NCBI GenBank assembly: GCA_964342385.1
Contig: CAYFGP010000015.1
Coordinates: 1 to 64,000, forward strand
From: Oceanospirillum sp964342385
GTDB lineage: Bacteria; Pseudomonadota; Gammaproteobacteria; Pseudomonadales; Halomonadaceae
Length of the DNA stretch: 64,000 nucleotides
Reading direction: 5' to 3'
This document shows, one piece after another, positions 1-10,850 of this stretch (positions within the stretch are counted from its first letter, which is position 1; each line of letters begins with the position of its first letter). Below the pieces are notes generated by a model. That model was not told the origin of the DNA, made no database searches, and was given only the letters and a program-made list of their open reading frames with translations. The translations under genes were made by a program, and so were the position numbers.

Positions 1-1764
<1,764 letters not shown>

Positions 1765-2114
1765 CACCAGTGCTCGTATTTCATACCGCGAGAGACGATG
1801 TCTCGATCATATCCATACATTTCATCAGGGAACCAGCATTCGTAGGACTGCAGCCAGGCAGAAGTAGCCGGGTACAGTGCTCTAAGCCCCACAAAACGTA
1901 ATGTTTAGGCCAAAGAAAACACCATATCGAAGTGGTCCAGGCGTTACTGCCATTGTAACCTTTCACAGACTAAAATACTGGAGAGATTATGAGAAGAGCC
2001 TCTCAAATCTGTAGAGAATGTACTTTGGACTGTCGATTGTGCAGGTTCGGTTTTGTTCACAAAGGGTAGAGCACAAGCTTCTTAGCTAACTTGCTAATAA
2101 TTATAAAAAAATTA
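1765..2114. other. Intergenic region upstream of the FecR gene
   Basis: About 350 bases without a convincing gene. It should hold the promoter of the FecR gene (minus strand). A small perfect stem, GAGAC-GAT-GTCTC, lies at 1792-1804. A 61-codon minus-strand frame at 1781-1966 has no ribosome binding site or recognisable content. Confidence 0.5.
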
Positions 2115-2142
2115 TTGACGACATTCTTTCGATCCGTATAAT
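2115..2142 (+). promoter_or_regulatory. Sigma-70 promoter of tRNA-Asn
   Basis: TTGACG at 2115-2120 and a perfect TATAAT at 2137-2142 are separated by 16 bp. The tRNA 5' end lies 25 bp downstream. An A/T-rich stretch just upstream could serve as an UP element. Confidence 0.85.
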
Positions 2143-2166
2143 GCACACCCGAAGGTTGAGCAAAGT

Positions 2167-2242
2167 TCCCTGATAGCTCAGTTGGTAGAGCAGTAGACTG
2201 TTAATCTATTGGTCGCAGGTTCGAGTCCTGCTCGGGGAGCCA
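2167..2242 (+). tRNA. tRNA-Asn(GTT)
   Basis: A full 76-nt cloverleaf with encoded CCA. The acceptor stem pairs TCCCTGA with TCGGGGA (one G-U pair). The anticodon loop is CTGTTAA, giving anticodon GTT, closed by a GTAGA/TCTAT stem. The T arm is GCAGG-TTCGAGT-CCTGC and the discriminator base is G. It is a single-gene unit with its own promoter and terminator. Confidence 0.97.
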
Positions 2243-2270
2243 ATCTCTCAAACAACCTTCAATAAAAGAT

Positions 2271-2292
2271 ACCGGCACTAGCCGGTTTTTTT
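2271..2292 (+). terminator. Intrinsic terminator of tRNA-Asn
   Basis: ACCGGC-ACTA-GCCGGT stem-loop followed directly by a run of six further T residues, 28 bases after the tRNA CCA end. Confidence 0.93.
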
Positions 2293-2471
2293 ATGCCTGA
2301 AATTTGCCTATCAGAAAACAATCCCTCCCAACGGTGTTACCCAATATAAAGCATTACGCCATCAAAAATAGAGTTATTAGCCTATAATCTCAGTATAGCC
2401 TTCAACCTATTTGGTGCAAGCGAGTGCACAGAGCAACCCGCTTTATACTGAACAATCGATCCAATCCTAAG

Positions 2472-3791
2472 CTAGCTTACATCTTTTAGAGTAAGAAATT
2501 GCTGTAGTGCCATATACAAGTAATGGGCATCTTTGCTACCCGCCATCTCACGAATGGAGTGCATGGCAAACTGAGGCACACCGATATCCAGTGTTCTGAC
2601 TCCCAGCTCAGCGGCCGTGATCGGACCAATCGTACTACCACAAGCCAGATCACTGCGCATTATAAAGCTTTGCACTGGTACATTTACCTGCTGACAGATC
2701 AATCGAAACCAAGCCGATGTTTCACTGTTAGTGGCATAACGTTGATTGGCATTGAGCTTGATGACAGGACCCCCATTTAATAGCGGTGCGTGATTATTAT
2801 CGTGATAGCTGGCGTAGTTGGGATGAATACCATGAGCATTATCACAGGAAACCATCATAGAAGCTGCCAACATCTGCTGATAACGTTCTTCGGAATCAGC
2901 AATGCGTTTCAATACCGACTGTAGGAAAGGTCCTTGAGCCCCTGACGCACTTACGCTGCCTACTTCCTCATGGTCATTGCATACCAATAGAGACGATACT
3001 TCCTGAGGAGCAGATAACAGCGACTGCATAGCGATATAACAGCTGAGCAGATTATCCAGGCGAGCCGAGGCGATAAAATCTCCTCGTATACCTAGCAAGG
3101 CTGCAGGCTGAGTGTCATACAGAAAACACTCATGTTCCAGAATCTGTTCAACATCTACAACGCCCTGCTTTTTCAACTGTTCCAACAGTAGCTGATTAAA
3201 ACTTGGTTTGCCTTCCGTTTTCTGATCATTCCCTTCACTCTGTTCCGGTAATTGCATGAGTAATACCGGCAGATTGGTTTGGGTATTAATCGCCACTCCT
3301 TTATTCACCTCTCGATTCAGGTGAATGGCCAGGTTAGGAATAATGCCCACGGCATGCTCAAAGTTGACCAGTGCATGAGCGATACCACCATTAGAAGACT
3401 GGTATGACACCCGCCCCGCAATGGATAGATCGCGATCAAGCCAGGTATTCAGAATAGCCCCGCCATACATCTCTACACCAAGACGTAAATAGCCTTGCCC
3501 TATCTGATCCGGCTGTGACTTCACCTTTAAACAAGGGCTGTCTGTATGAGCCCCCATCATTCTAAAGCCTTGCTCTATCGGGTCGCATGGCAATGTAAAG
3601 GCAATAATAGACGACCCATTACGTGTCACCACATAGCGGCCACCGGGCTGCAATGACCAAGCATCACGTTCATTCAGTTGCTGATACCCCTGGGCAGTAA
3701 AAGCCGCCAGCATGGTTTGCGTGGCATGGAAAGGCGTCGGGGATTGATTTAAAAAATCAAGCAGCTGTTGGTTAAAATCGAACTCAGTCAT
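2472..3791 (-). CDS. apeB: M18 family aminopeptidase
   Basis: A cytoplasmic metallo-aminopeptidase of family M18 that removes N-terminal, often acidic, residues and uses two metal ions. The 439-residue length is normal. Visible family motifs, in order: SPTPFHA near the N-terminus, GAHTDSP, DRDLSIAGR, NDHEEVG, SCDNAHGIHPNY, SDLACGSTIGPI and MHSIRE, which cover the usual metal ligands and the catalytic Glu. A TTG four codons upstream (3803) keeps the frame open, but the ATG at 3791 matches the family N-terminus (MTEFDFNQQ), so I chose it. It is divergent from prc across about 175 bp. The family is certain; the exact substrate preference is not. Confidence 0.93.
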   Translation of the reverse strand: MTEFDFNQQLLDFLNQSPTPFHATQTMLAAFTAQGYQQLNERDAWSLQPGGRYVVTRNGSSIIAFTLPCDPIEQGFRMMGAHTDSPCLKVKSQPDQIGQGYLRLGVEMYGGAILNTWLDRDLSIAGRVSYQSSNGGIAHALVNFEHAVGIIPNLAIHLNREVNKGVAINTQTNLPVLLMQLPEQSEGNDQKTEGKPSFNQLLLEQLKKQGVVDVEQILEHECFLYDTQPAALLGIRGDFIASARLDNLLSCYIAMQSLLSAPQEVSSLLVCNDHEEVGSVSASGAQGPFLQSVLKRIADSEERYQQMLAASMMVSCDNAHGIHPNYASYHDNNHAPLLNGGPVIKLNANQRYATNSETSAWFRLICQQVNVPVQSFIMRSDLACGSTIGPITAAELGVRTLDIGVPQFAMHSIREMAGSKDAHYLYMALQQFLTLKDVS

Positions 3792-3966
3792 CAAAACACC
3801 CAAGAACAGGTTGAATCAGAAGGAAATTTCCTATTTTATGAAAGATGAACCAAACTAAGGCTCATGGTGTACTATAACAAAGTCTGTCTGATTCTGATCC
3901 AAAGCTACGACAGAAGACTAAAATATTACTGAAAGGCTCATTTAGCCGACACTTGCGGAGATTTAG

Positions 3967-6057
3967 ATGTTTTCCAAGGTTGCCCACCGGTCCATGAACC
4001 GACTTGGCGCTGTGCTACTCCTGCTATCAACCCTGACATCCGGTTATGCGTACAGCGAAGTTCAGCGTTCAGAGACATTAGAACCTTCTCCTGCTCAGGA
4101 AAAGGCAGCCCAGGCCGTTGTGGAGCGTCTGGGTTATGGTCACTATAAGAAGGTCACCTTAAACGACGGCTTATCCATTCAGATTTTTGATCACTATCTG
4201 GACCAGCTGGACGGCTCAAAAGCCTATTTCACTCAGAAAGATATCAATCGTTTTAACCGCTTCCGTGTGCGTCTGGACAATGATCTGGAAGCGGGTAATC
4301 TGGAAGCAGCCTTTACTATCTACAACCTGTATCAGGAAAAAGTACTGGCCCGCCTGCAGCATCAGCTGGATAACCTGGAGCAGTTCCCTGAAGACTTCAG
4401 CTTTGATACCGATGAGAGCCTGTTGTTGGACCGCGAATCTCTGTCTTGGGCGGATTCAGAAAAAGAGCTGGATCAGCTGTGGCAGAAACGCCTGAAAAAT
4501 AGCCTGCTTAGCCTGAAACTGTCCGGTAAAACCTTGGCTGAAGCGAAAAAGACGCTGAAGCGTCGTCTGGAAAATCAGCTGAACCGCGTTAGCCAAACCC
4601 GCGGTGAGGATGTGTTCCAGATCTTTATGAATGCCTATACCCAACTGTACGACCCACATACACAGTACCAATCTCCAAGAAGCTCTGAGACCTTCAATAT
4701 CCGCATGAAGCTGTCTCTGGAAGGTATTGGAGCCTTGCTGCAGATGGAAGATGAATTTACCAAGGTCGTCAGTCTGGTACCCGGTGGTCCTGCGGACCTT
4801 GCGGGTGAGCTAAAACCTGCCGACCGTATTGTCGGTGTCGGCCAGGATAAAGATGGCGAGATGGTCGATGTGATCGGCTGGCGTCTGGATGAGGTCGTTG
4901 ATCTGATTCGTGGTCCTAAAGCCAGTACTGTACGCTTGCAGGTTATTCCGGCCAATGCCGCTGATAACAGCCAGACTAAAGAGCTGTCTATCGTGCGTAA
5001 TACTGTAAAACTGGAAGATCAGGCGGCAAAAAAATCCATTATTAATCTGGAAAAAGACGGTCAGGCACAGCGTATCGGTGTGATCGATATTCCTGCCTTC
5101 TATGTCGACTTTGATGCTTGGCGTCAGGGTAAAGAAGATTACCGTAGTACCACCCGTGACGTGGCTAAGCTGATTGACGAGCTGTTACAGGAAGGTATCG
5201 ATGGTCTGATTATCGATCTGCGCAATAACGGTGGTGGTGCTCTGCAGGAAGCCAACTCTCTGGTCGGTCTGTTTATCGAGCGCGGCGCCACTGTACAGGT
5301 ACGTAATGCCGATGGTCGTATCGATATTCTGGGTGACCCGGATCGTAGTGTGGCTTACTCAGGCCCGCTGGCAGTACTGGTGAATCGCCTGAGTGCTTCC
5401 GCCTCTGAAATTTTTGCTGGTGCTATTCAGGATTATCAGCGCGGTATCGTGATCGGTAGTCAGACCTTTGGTAAGGGCACCGTGCAATCCGTATCACCAC
5501 TGGAACATGGCCAGCTAAAACTGACCCGTGCTAAGTTCTACCGTATCTCAGGCGAAAGTACCCAACATATGGGCGTAGTACCTGATATCCAGTTGCCAAG
5601 CCTGGTTGATAGTAACGAGGTGGGTGAAAGCGCACTGGAATTTGCGCTGCCATGGGACAAGGTGCAAGCGGTGCGTCACAAAGACTACAGCAACCTGCCT
5701 CTATGGCTATCTGAACTGCGTGATCGTCATGATGGTCGTACCAAGACAGATCCAGACTTGATCTATCTGAGCAAACAGAAAGAGCTGCTGGAGAAGACCC
5801 GTGCGATTAAGACAATCAGCTTGAATGAGAAGAGTCGTCAGGAAGACAGCCAACGTATTGAAGATGAGCAGCTGGCCCTGGAAAATCAGCGTCGCAAGGC
5901 GAAAAACCAGGAAGCACTGGACTCTCTGAATGATCTGGAAGAGATCAAAGATGATCCCAATAATGATATTGAGCTGGTAGAAAGCGGCCGTATTATTCTG
6001 GATATGATCGAAGTCGGTAAACCTGCAATGATCACAGGCTCTGCCAGCGTTCAATAA
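3967..6057 (+). CDS. prc: Tail-specific carboxy-terminal protease
   Basis: A periplasmic S41 protease (Prc/Tsp) that degrades proteins from nonpolar C-termini and trims cell-wall enzymes and FtsI in relatives. The 696-residue length fits. A signal peptide covers residues 1 to about 30. A PDZ domain lies near 245-330. The catalytic serine in SASASEIF is S478, with D489 and K503 (TFGKGTVQ) at exactly the Tsp spacing of 11 and 25. A helical, charged C-terminal domain follows. GGAG at 3956-3959 supports the ATG at 3967. A strong terminator follows the gene. Confidence 0.95.
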   Translation: MFSKVAHRSMNRLGAVLLLLSTLTSGYAYSEVQRSETLEPSPAQEKAAQAVVERLGYGHYKKVTLNDGLSIQIFDHYLDQLDGSKAYFTQKDINRFNRFRVRLDNDLEAGNLEAAFTIYNLYQEKVLARLQHQLDNLEQFPEDFSFDTDESLLLDRESLSWADSEKELDQLWQKRLKNSLLSLKLSGKTLAEAKKTLKRRLENQLNRVSQTRGEDVFQIFMNAYTQLYDPHTQYQSPRSSETFNIRMKLSLEGIGALLQMEDEFTKVVSLVPGGPADLAGELKPADRIVGVGQDKDGEMVDVIGWRLDEVVDLIRGPKASTVRLQVIPANAADNSQTKELSIVRNTVKLEDQAAKKSIINLEKDGQAQRIGVIDIPAFYVDFDAWRQGKEDYRSTTRDVAKLIDELLQEGIDGLIIDLRNNGGGALQEANSLVGLFIERGATVQVRNADGRIDILGDPDRSVAYSGPLAVLVNRLSASASEIFAGAIQDYQRGIVIGSQTFGKGTVQSVSPLEHGQLKLTRAKFYRISGESTQHMGVVPDIQLPSLVDSNEVGESALEFALPWDKVQAVRHKDYSNLPLWLSELRDRHDGRTKTDPDLIYLSKQKELLEKTRAIKTISLNEKSRQEDSQRIEDEQLALENQRRKAKNQEALDSLNDLEEIKDDPNNDIELVESGRIILDMIEVGKPAMITGSASVQ

Positions 6058-6081
6058 CGCTTACGAAACGACTTCAGAGAC

Positions 6082-6123
6082 AAAAATCCCCGGTATTGTA
6101 TTTCACAATACCGGGGATTTTTT
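6082..6123. terminator. Bidirectional terminator between prc and tpm
   Basis: An 18-bp perfect inverted repeat, centred on loop 6100-6104, with A-rich 5' and T-rich 3' flanks. It can serve prc (plus) and tpm (minus), which converge here. Confidence 0.92.
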
Positions 6124-6250
6124 ATTCACAATTAATAACCAACGCACTTCTACCCGTTCACTTTTTATTTCACTCAAGAACCGATAATTTGAGCAGCATC
6201 GACTGCGAAATGAGTCTGCTTATGAGCCGACTTAAACATTGCCAGCTTAA

Positions 6251-6916
6251 TCAAGCCGGTAGCTTTGAGGCGACTCGCGGGGCATTATGTCTCCCCTTAC
6301 GACGCATACGATAGACCACATCCACCACATTACGATCATCTTCTGGTAGTCGATCTTGCAGGCTCAACTCAAAGTTCGCACCAAACAGCCACTGAATCTC
6401 TTCCTGCTCGACGCTGAACGGAGGGCCTTTGGGTTTTTCATGTTCCAGGCTGATCAATAGCATAGACACACCCGGTGATAACATCTGTGCTAGATGGAAG
6501 GCATAACGATGACGCATCGGCTCAGGCAACGCCACCAGAGAAGCCCTGTCGTATACCGCACACACTTCTGCCAGTTGATCGCGATGTAGGTGGAACAGAT
6601 CGCCACAATAAAGGCGATAAGCGCCAGCCTCATACAACGCCAGCGACTCATTAATCTCGCTACGCTCCGGTACCAGACCCTGAGCGGCAAAAAAGTCTTC
6701 AATAGCCACGGCACTCAGCTCAACACCGACGACCTGCCAGCCTTGCTTTGCTAGCCAGACCATATCATTGGATTTACCACACAGAGGAACAAACACCACA
6801 CCAGATGCTCCATGAGGCGCATAGTCCCAATACTCAGGCAATGCCGGATGCACCTCATCCTGATGGAAACCGATGCGTCCTTCCTGCCAGCGCTGATGCC
6901 AGAAGGCTTTATCCAT
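6251..6916 (-). CDS. tpm: Thiopurine S-methyltransferase
   Basis: A cytoplasmic SAM-dependent methyltransferase of the TPMT family. Bacterial members methylate thiopurines and also selenium and tellurium compounds. The 221 residues match the usual length of about 218. Signatures seen: the N-terminal FWHQRWQEGRIGFHQ, the SAM-binding VFVPLCGKSNDMVWLA, the GVELS strand and the VYDRASLVALP segment. It is transcribed against prc. Its upstream region carries a tandem 26-bp duplication. The C-terminal tail after YRMRRKG is basic and family-variable. Confidence 0.94.
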   Translation of the reverse strand: MDKAFWHQRWQEGRIGFHQDEVHPALPEYWDYAPHGASGVVFVPLCGKSNDMVWLAKQGWQVVGVELSAVAIEDFFAAQGLVPERSEINESLALYEAGAYRLYCGDLFHLHRDQLAEVCAVYDRASLVALPEPMRHRYAFHLAQMLSPGVSMLLISLEHEKPKGPPFSVEQEEIQWLFGANFELSLQDRLPEDDRNVVDVVYRMRRKGRHNAPRVASKLPA

Positions 6917-6927
6917 AACGTTTGCTC

Positions 6928-6985
6928 CACATTCTGCGGTTTAATGCCGCTCTCACATTCTGCGGTTCAATGCCGCTCTCACATT
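6928..6985 (-). repeat. Tandem 26-bp duplication upstream of tpm
   Basis: Two 26-bp copies (6928-6953 and 6954-6979, one mismatch) and the start of a third follow each other. Each contains GCGG and CCGC arms flanking a 7-nt centre, so each could form a small hairpin. They lie in the leader or promoter of tpm, 12 bp from its start. Confidence 0.85.
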
Positions 6986-7130
6986 CTTTATCTTACCCAG
7001 CACCTTACTCAGCAAGTCATAGCTGACTTAGCCTACGGCATGCTATTCAGCCGTTATCATCCCCCAGACGGAGATAAAATTCACTGCTGCTTTAGACCCG
7101 TAGGTCATTTATGGGCAAGAGATAGAGGCC

Positions 7131-7472
7131 CTAGCTGTCCTGCCCAGGAGGAACCGGCATCGGGCGACCAGGGAAGTGAGCGACATTACCACCGGATTTC
7201 CACTCACTGGTCTTAGCCACGCCTTCACGCTCCACCTCATCGATACGCACAATAGAGTTATAAGGGATATAACTGCGTTTTACCCCAGAAAACTCCTGCT
7301 TTAACTTGTCTTCACCGGGATCGATCACCAACTGGCTGCGCTCACCAAAAATAAATTCTTCCACTTCCAGGAAACCAAACAGATCACCCTGAAAGATCTG
7401 GCGGGCATAGAGCTCGTAAACCTCATCTTTATTAAGAAAGATCACCCGGTAAATATTTTGTGCGTCGGCCAT
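7131..7472 (-). CDS. DUF1820 family protein
   Basis: A 113-residue protein of the conserved gammaproteobacterial DUF1820 family, of unknown function. It shows the typical opening YRVIFLNKDEVYELYAR, a central LFGFLEVEEFIFGERS and a basic, Pro-rich end. No signal peptide or membrane segment is seen, so it is likely cytoplasmic. The ATG at 7472 has GGGAG seven bases upstream and is preferred over a TTG at 7484. It lies divergent from miaB, as often in this group. Confidence 0.85.
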   Translation of the reverse strand: MADAQNIYRVIFLNKDEVYELYARQIFQGDLFGFLEVEEFIFGERSQLVIDPGEDKLKQEFSGVKRSYIPYNSIVRIDEVEREGVAKTSEWKSGGNVAHFPGRPMPVPPGQDS

Positions 7473-7836
7473 AGTGGCTCCCAAGACTGAATTTTTAACC
7501 TCAGACAGCTGCTAAAACAGTGTCTTATCACTCTGAAAAAGAACCGGGAGAATAGCATAAACCCGCACCAAAAAACCTATCCCGATAGCGGTTTAGCCTC
7601 CTGATAAGAGAAACAAGCGACAGCCTGTAAGCTTGGCTTCAGATACCGCTTCATACACCGCGCAAACCTACCTTTACGACAGTTACAGATATTTTAGTCC
7701 AACAGGCTAGGCGCAGTGCCATCAGGCTCGTATAATGGTGCGTTTTTTCAAGGTGGGCCGTCTATTTCCAGGCATTTTCTGCGGTCAATCGGCGCACGTT
7801 TACCACTTTTCCACGATATTGATACAGGTGTAATCC
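7473..7836. promoter_or_regulatory. Divergent intergenic region, DUF1820 gene and miaB
   Basis: A 364-bp gap. A perfect TATAAT at 7731-7736 is a plausible -10 box for miaB, but I see no good -35 hexamer 16-18 bp before it. A weak interrupted stem (AAACC/GGTTT around CTAT-CCCG-ATAG) lies near 7576-7597. No small gene is supported. Confidence 0.4.
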
Positions 7837-9180
7837 ATGGCTAAAAAATTGTTCATCAAAACCCACGGGTGTCAGATGAATGAATATGACTCCGCACGTA
7901 TGGCAGATCTGTTAGGCGAGAGCCACGAGCTGGAACTGACCGATAACGAGCAGGAAGCCGACGTTGTACTTCTGAACACCTGTTCCATCCGTGAAAAAGC
8001 TCAGGACAAAGTATTTCACCAGTTGGGTCGTTGGAAAAAGCTGAAAGAGCAGAATCCTGATCTGGTCATTGGTGTCGGTGGTTGTGTCGCGAGTCAGGAA
8101 GGCGACAACATCCGTAAGCGCGCCAACTTTGTTGATGTGATCTTTGGTCCGCAAACCCTACACCGTGTACCTGAGATGATCGACGCCTCCAAGCAAAATA
8201 AAATTGCTGTCGTTGACGTGACCTTCCCTGAGATCGAAAAGTTTGATCGTCTTCCTGCCCCTAAGGTGGAAGGTGCGACCGCTTTTGTCTCTATTATGGA
8301 GGGCTGCAGCAAGTACTGTACTTTCTGCGTGGTACCTTACACCCGTGGTGAAGAGGTGTCTCGTCCGTTTGAAGATGTGATCGCCGAAGTGGTGCACCTG
8401 TCTGAACAGGGCGTACGTGAAATCAACCTGCTGGGCCAGAACGTTAACGCCTACCGTGGTTTTAACGAAGAAGGTGAAGAGATCGATCTGGCAGAGTTAA
8501 TCACCTTTGTTGCGGCCGTGGACGGTATCGATCGTATCCGTTTCACCACCTCCCACCCGGTAGAATTCAGTGATAGCCTGGTTGATGTTTACGCCGAAGT
8601 GCCAGAACTGGTAAGCCATCTGCACCTGCCAGTACAGAGCGGTTCGGATCGTATTCTGACCGCGATGAAGCGTGGCCATAGCCGTGACGAGTATATCGCT
8701 AAGATGAAGCGTATTAAGGAAAAGCGTCCTGATATTTGCTTCTCCTCTGACTTTATTGTCGGCTTCCCGAACGAAAGCGATGAAGACTTTAAAGACACCA
8801 TGGATCTGATTGCAGAGATCGGTTTCGATATCTCCTTCAGCTTTATCTACAGCCCGCGTCCGGGCACACCGGCTTCTGATATGGGAGACAATACCCCAGA
8901 AGAGGTGAAGAAGCAGCGTCTGAAGATTCTGCAGGATCGTATTAATCAGCAGGCGATGCAGATCGCCCGTCGTATGGTGGGTGGCATAGAACGATGCCTG
9001 GTGACAGGCTTCTCACAGAAAGATCCAGGTCAGCTGCAAGCCCGTACAGAGAACAACCGTGTGGTGAACTTCCGTGCAGAAAGTCCGATGGATCTGATTG
9101 GCCGCTTTGTGGATCTGAAGATCACCGAGGCACTGCCACATTCACTGCGTGGTGAGATGATAGATGAGAACAGCTACTAG
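7837..9180 (+). CDS. miaB: tRNA-2-methylthio-N6-dimethylallyladenosine synthase
   Basis: A radical-SAM methylthiotransferase that converts i6A37 to ms2i6A37 in tRNAs reading codons that start with U. The 447 residues are typical. The N-terminal UPF0004 domain has C12, C49 and C83 for the auxiliary 4Fe-4S cluster. The radical-SAM motif is C157-x3-C161-x2-C164 in GCSKYCTFCVVPYTRG. A TRAM RNA-binding domain occupies about residues 380-443. All cluster cysteines are at the E. coli positions. It is monocistronic by spacing: 527 bp separate it from phoH. Confidence 0.97.
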   Translation: MAKKLFIKTHGCQMNEYDSARMADLLGESHELELTDNEQEADVVLLNTCSIREKAQDKVFHQLGRWKKLKEQNPDLVIGVGGCVASQEGDNIRKRANFVDVIFGPQTLHRVPEMIDASKQNKIAVVDVTFPEIEKFDRLPAPKVEGATAFVSIMEGCSKYCTFCVVPYTRGEEVSRPFEDVIAEVVHLSEQGVREINLLGQNVNAYRGFNEEGEEIDLAELITFVAAVDGIDRIRFTTSHPVEFSDSLVDVYAEVPELVSHLHLPVQSGSDRILTAMKRGHSRDEYIAKMKRIKEKRPDICFSSDFIVGFPNESDEDFKDTMDLIAEIGFDISFSFIYSPRPGTPASDMGDNTPEEVKKQRLKILQDRINQQAMQIARRMVGGIERCLVTGFSQKDPGQLQARTENNRVVNFRAESPMDLIGRFVDLKITEALPHSLRGEMIDENSY

Positions 9181-9221
9181 TTCTCAGCTTTAAATCTTCA
9201 AGTAAGGCACCATATAACACG

Positions 9222-9293
9222 CTATATACAAGCGCCGTATATAGATTGCATGCACGATATTCCATCGCATTGATAATAATGGGAATATCGTGC
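9222..9293. repeat. Two inverted repeats downstream of miaB
   Basis: CTATATAC/GTATATAG (9222-9229 and 9237-9244) is a perfect 8-bp stem with a 7-nt loop. GCACGATATTCC/GGAATATCGTGC (9252-9263 and 9282-9293) is a perfect 12-bp stem with an 18-nt loop. Neither is followed by a T-run, so an intrinsic terminator is not clear. They could be RNA processing hairpins or protein-binding palindromes. Confidence 0.7.
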
Positions 9294-9527
9294 GCGATAA
9301 AACTTGTTCGATCAGTAATCCTCCAAATGCCCCTTTCCCTGAATCGCGTCATTTCGATTAACTGATTGATTTACCAACTGATAACAAAACGCAAAGGACA
9401 AACTGGAAGCCAAAATATACTCTGGGTTAACGTTGCTATCTGCCTGGACCAACCAGAGCAATCGCAACAGAAGCTATACTGTATTGTAAGTACAGTGTCA
9501 TATTGGCCAAGCACTCTGTTATACCCA

Positions 9528-9607
9528 ACATTAATTTATTGATGTGTTACACCGCACATTAATTTATTGGTGTGTTATACCGCACATCGATTTATTGGTG
9601 CGTAACC
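9528..9607 (+). repeat. Three 28-bp tandem repeats upstream of phoH
   Basis: Copies begin at 9528, 9556 and 9584 with exact 28-bp period. The core is ACATTAATTTATTGGTGTGT followed by TAYACCGC. The third copy is degenerate at its end, and a partial copy (CTGTTATACCCAAC) precedes the first. There are no unique spacers. The position, 100-180 bp before phoH, suggests a regulatory array. Confidence 0.85.
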
Positions 9608-9707
9608 TGTCAGAGCATCCCTCTGTCAGTGCAATGCCATATAGTAGATAGCCCAGAAAAAAACGTTTTGATTCCAGCTAACCGGCTCAAGGCAAACAGG
9701 AAAGATT

Positions 9708-10847
9708 TTGAACAGTCAAACCCATATTCTCAAGATAGAACTGGAACCCCACGACGCTCAACAACTCGCCAACCTTTGTGGCCTTCACGACGAACATCTT
9801 CGCCTGATTGAAAACAGGATGAGTATTATCATCCGTAACCGTAGCCATCAGTTCCAGCTGGCCGGTGAGCAAAACCGCGTGCGTGCCGCAGCTAATCTAC
9901 TGGAATCTCTGTATGAAGAAGCGGCCAGTACCGAACTGACGCCAGAGATGATCCATCTGCAGCTGCAACAATCCGGTATCGAAGAACTGGAACAGCAGGC
10001 TCAGCAGGATCACGTCGGTGCTGCCGATGAGATGATCACTCTGCGTACGCCAAAGGGCACCATTAAGCCTCGCGGTCCTAATCAGCAACGTTATGTGCGC
10101 ACCGTACTGACCAATGATATTAACTTTGGTGTCGGTCCTGCCGGTACCGGTAAAACCTATCTGGCAGTGGCTTGCGCGGTAGAAGCGCTGACCAATGACG
10201 AAGTGCGTCGCATTCTGCTGGTGCGTCCTGCGGTAGAGGCCGGTGAAAAACTGGGTTTCCTACCGGGTGATCTGTCCCAGAAAGTTGACCCTTACCTGCG
10301 TCCGCTATACGACGCCCTGTATGAGATGCTGGGTTTTGAGCAGGTCGCCAAGCTGATCGAAAAAAATGTGATTGAAGTGGCACCTCTGGCCTATATGCGT
10401 GGTCGAACCCTGAACAACGCCTTTATTATTCTGGATGAGAGTCAGAACACCACTCGCGAACAGATGAAGATGTTCCTGACCCGTATCGGTTTTGGTTCCA
10501 CCGCGGTGATTACCGGTGACGTAACTCAGATCGATCTGCCAAAAGGCCAGAAGTCCGGTCTGGTGCATGTACTGAATGTATTGGATGGTGTCGACGGTAT
10601 CGGTGTGACCCGCTTTGAATCCAAAGACGTAGTGCGTCACCCTATGGTGCAACGTATTGTTGAAGCCTACGACAAACACGAAGCGGAAGCCCAGATTCAG
10701 GAAGATAAAGAGCGCAAAGCCCGTGCGGCAGCACGCCAGCAGGCTCAATTAGCGGCTCAGCAACAGGCACCTCAGATTCAGCCAGTACCTGCTCAAGTAG
10801 AACCGACTCAACCTGAAGACAGCAAACCAACGGATAGCCAGAGCTAA
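9708..10847 (+). CDS. ybeZ: PhoH-like ATPase (YbeZ)
   Basis: A cytoplasmic P-loop ATPase of the PhoH family that works with the YbeY endonuclease in RNA and ribosome quality control. The 379 residues comprise an N-terminal single-strand nucleic-acid-binding-like region (1-110), Walker A GPAGTGKTYLAV (about 146-157), Walker B FIILDESQN (about 240-248) and an Ala/Gln/Pro-rich disordered tail from about 330. The start is TTG at 9708, preceded by AGGAAA six bases upstream; no ATG fits the conserved N-terminus. It heads the operon with ybeY (3 bp gap) and corC. Confidence 0.93.
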   Translation: MNSQTHILKIELEPHDAQQLANLCGLHDEHLRLIENRMSIIIRNRSHQFQLAGEQNRVRAAANLLESLYEEAASTELTPEMIHLQLQQSGIEELEQQAQQDHVGAADEMITLRTPKGTIKPRGPNQQRYVRTVLTNDINFGVGPAGTGKTYLAVACAVEALTNDEVRRILLVRPAVEAGEKLGFLPGDLSQKVDPYLRPLYDALYEMLGFEQVAKLIEKNVIEVAPLAYMRGRTLNNAFIILDESQNTTREQMKMFLTRIGFGSTAVITGDVTQIDLPKGQKSGLVHVLNVLDGVDGIGVTRFESKDVVRHPMVQRIVEAYDKHEAEAQIQEDKERKARAAARQQAQLAAQQQAPQIQPVPAQVEPTQPEDSKPTDSQS

Positions 10848-10850
10848 TCT

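Noticed and set aside
1781..1966. 61-codon minus-strand frame upstream of the FecR gene
   Set aside because: No ribosome binding site, Cys/Trp-rich non-conserved content, and it lies where the FecR promoter is expected.
7731..7736. Complete sigma-70 promoter for miaB
   Set aside because: A perfect -10 hexamer is present but no acceptable -35 at 16-18 bp; kept only as a possible -10.
9528..9607. Possible CRISPR array (28-bp repeats)
   Set aside because: The copies are directly adjacent with no unique spacers, there are only three, and no cas genes are near.
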